In this document: positions 5,934 through 6,963 of the stretch, piece after piece
Layout of the letters: the number at the start of each line of letters is the position of its first letter
Numbering within the stretch: the stretch's first letter is position 1
Assembly: GCA_012735285.1 (NCBI GenBank)
Contig: JAAYHT010000274.1
Location: forward strand, 1 to 6,963
Reading direction: 5' to 3'
DNA: 6,963 nt
Source of the DNA: Clostridiales bacterium
GTDB lineage: Bacteria; Bacillota; Clostridia; Peptostreptococcales; Anaerovoracaceae
Position numbers and translations under genes: made by a program
The notes under the pieces: generated by a model
Told to the model about the DNA's origin: nothing
Database searches by the model: none
The model's input: only the letters and a program-made list of their open reading frames with translations

Positions 5934-6005
5934 TTTTCATGCTCCCTTCAAATGTCTAGGCAAAGTATTACCCAATACAGCATATGATGATTGAGCATGA
6001 AAAGT
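5932..6005 (-). repeat. 13-bp perfect inverted repeat masking a ribosome binding site and GTG start
   Basis: acttttcatgctc (5932-5944) is the exact reverse complement of 5993-6005, separated by 48 nt. In the minus-strand transcript the first arm begins just after the htpG stop. The second arm runs from the last three bases of the AAGGGAG site through the first two bases of the GTG start of the 121-residue gene. The loop has its own 5-bp stem (gtatt 5965-5969 with aatac 5974-5978). No T-tract follows, so it is not an ordinary terminator. Confidence 0.6.
5942..5948 (-). promoter_or_regulatory. Ribosome binding site selecting a GTG start
   Basis: AAGGGAG on the minus strand lies 8 nt before GTG at 5933-5931 and only 1 nt before the out-of-frame ATG at 5940-5938, so the spacing favours GTG. 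Its last three bases belong to an arm of the 13-bp inverted repeat 5932-5944/5993-6005. Confidence 0.7.
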
Positions 6006-6013
6006 TTCTTTAA

Positions 6014-6963
6014 TCAGTTCATTAGTTTACATATTTCATTGCTAAATTCTAATGGGTCTTCAACTGTTAAACCTTCTATCAGCCTGGCCTGATTGTAAAG
6101 CAGGTTTGTATATGTTTTAAGCTTATCCTTATCATTTTCATAAGCATTTTTTAAAGCCTTGTAAACATCGTGATTGCGATTGATCTCCAGAACCTTTTTA
6201 GCAACAATATTTTGGTCTGTAGGCATATTTTTAAATACCTTTTCCATTTCTATACTTACCGCGCCCTCGGTGGATAGGCACACAGGGTGGGTCTTGAGTC
6301 TCTTAGATAATCTAACATCAACAACCTTATCACCCAAGCTATCTTTCATAAACTTGAATAAATCCTTTGAAGCTTTTTCCTCTTCTTCCTCTTCCTTGTT
6401 ATCTACACCAAGATCTAGGTCACTATCAGAGACTGATTTGAACTCTTTTTCTTTATAGTTCATCATTATTCCCACCGCGAACTCGTCCACATCTTCGGTT
6501 AAGTAAAGTATCTCATAGCCCTTATCTGAAACGAGTTCAATCTGAGGCATCTTATCTATTTTTTCTATAGATTCGCCTGATGCATAGTAAATATATATCT
6601 GATCTTCCTTCATCCTTGAGATATATTCATCTAGAGTTACCATCTTCTTCTCTGTAGATGAGTAGAACATCAGTAGATCTTGTAAATCTTCTTTGTTCAT
6701 CCCAAAATCATTGTAAATGCCAAACTTAATCTGCCTTCCAAAGGATTTATAGAACTTTTCATACTTGTCTCTTTCGTTTTTAAGCATATTTAAAAGCTCT
6801 GACTTTATTTTATTCTTAATATTCTTTGCAATTAGCTTTACCTGCCGATTACTCTGAAGAATCTCTCTTGATATGTTTAAAGATATATCTTCAGAGTCAA
6901 CCATACCTTTTACAAAGCTGAAATAGTCAGGCAGTAGATCAGGGCATTTGTTCATGATAAGGA
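6014..6963 (-). CDS. htpG: Molecular chaperone HtpG (Hsp90), partial: C-terminal half
   Basis: Bacterial Hsp90, a cytoplasmic ATP-dependent homodimeric chaperone. The visible part, about 316 codons, covers the middle and C-terminal dimerisation domains; the N-terminal ATPase domain lies beyond the right edge. An ATG at 6955-6953 is internal, not a start: the frame stays open upstream with L-I-M-N-K-C-P-D-L-L-P-D-Y, which matches the family's internal segment before F-V-K-G-M-V-D-S. Diagnostic stretches are S-L-N-I-S-R-E-I-L-Q (at about 6860), M-F-Y-S-S-T-E-K-K, and Y-Y-A-S-G-E-S-I. An acidic E6 run sits between the middle and C-terminal domains, a normal place for a variable linker. The stop is TGA at 6016-6014. 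No clear terminator follows, so the 121-residue gene downstream is probably on the same transcript. Confidence 0.96.
   Translation of the reverse strand, partial: LIMNKCPDLLPDYFSFVKGMVDSEDISLNISREILQSNRQVKLIAKNIKNKIKSELLNMLKNERDKYEKFYKSFGRQIKFGIYNDFGMNKEDLQDLLMFYSSTEKKMVTLDEYISRMKEDQIYIYYASGESIEKIDKMPQIELVSDKGYEILYLTEDVDEFAVGIMMNYKEKEFKSVSDSDLDLGVDNKEEEEEEKASKDLFKFMKDSLGDKVVDVRLSKRLKTHPVCLSTEGAVSIEMEKVFKNMPTDQNIVAKKVLEINRNHDVYKALKNAYENDKDKLKTYTNLLYNQARLIEGLTVEDPLEFSNEICKLMN

Noticed and set aside
5948..5998. 16-codon leftward ORF in the gap between htpG and the 121-residue gene.
   Set aside because: It lacks a convincing ribosome binding site and its length is expected by chance; the inverted repeat explains the region better.
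6364..6400. Low-complexity ctt/tcc tract suggesting a repeat.
   Set aside because: It encodes the acidic Glu-rich linker of HtpG between its middle and C-terminal domains.
6953..6955. ATG taken as the start of a 313-residue protein at the right edge.
   Set aside because: The frame is open beyond it and the residues on both sides match an internal segment of HtpG, so the gene is cut by the window edge.

Overview
The window looks like a chromosomal segment of a low-GC, Gram-positive anaerobe of the Clostridia. The grounds are AT-rich intergenic DNA, strong GGAGG-type ribosome binding sites, a clostridial-style HtpG, a membrane-anchored VanY-type peptidase, AzlCD, and a protein of a DUF3810-like type. 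This is inferred from protein style; no rRNA, tRNA or species marker is present. I see no insertion sequence, CRISPR array, tRNA or phage gene.

Layout from left to right. Positions 1-580 (minus) hold the N-terminal 193 residues of a lipoprotein whose 3' end lies outside the window. Positions 638-1662 (minus) hold azlC and azlD, which overlap by 4 bp and encode a branched-chain amino acid exporter. Positions 1744-4099 (minus) hold a VanY-like D,D-carboxypeptidase gene followed after 18 nt by an IMP dehydrogenase. That enzyme belongs to the distinctive subclass known from the protozoan Tritrichomonas foetus. A 322-bp intergenic region (4100-4421) has a good sigma-A promoter facing right, a weaker one facing left, and three consecutive hairpins that could form a small terminated RNA on the minus strand. 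Positions 4422-5534 (plus) encode a three-helix membrane protein with an HEXXH motif. A bidirectional terminator separates it from a convergent pair on the minus strand: htpG (C-terminal half only, running off the right edge) and a 121-residue protein with arginine clusters and a GTG start.

Functionally this is a mix of housekeeping (chaperone, guanine nucleotide synthesis), envelope (two likely metallopeptidases transcribed divergently, and a lipoprotein) and amino acid export. I see no single multi-gene system that is clearly new. The points most worth a second look are the T. foetus-type IMP dehydrogenase, the hairpin-rich intergenic region, and two independent 13-bp perfect inverted repeats, each placed around a translation start (551-620 and 5932-6005).
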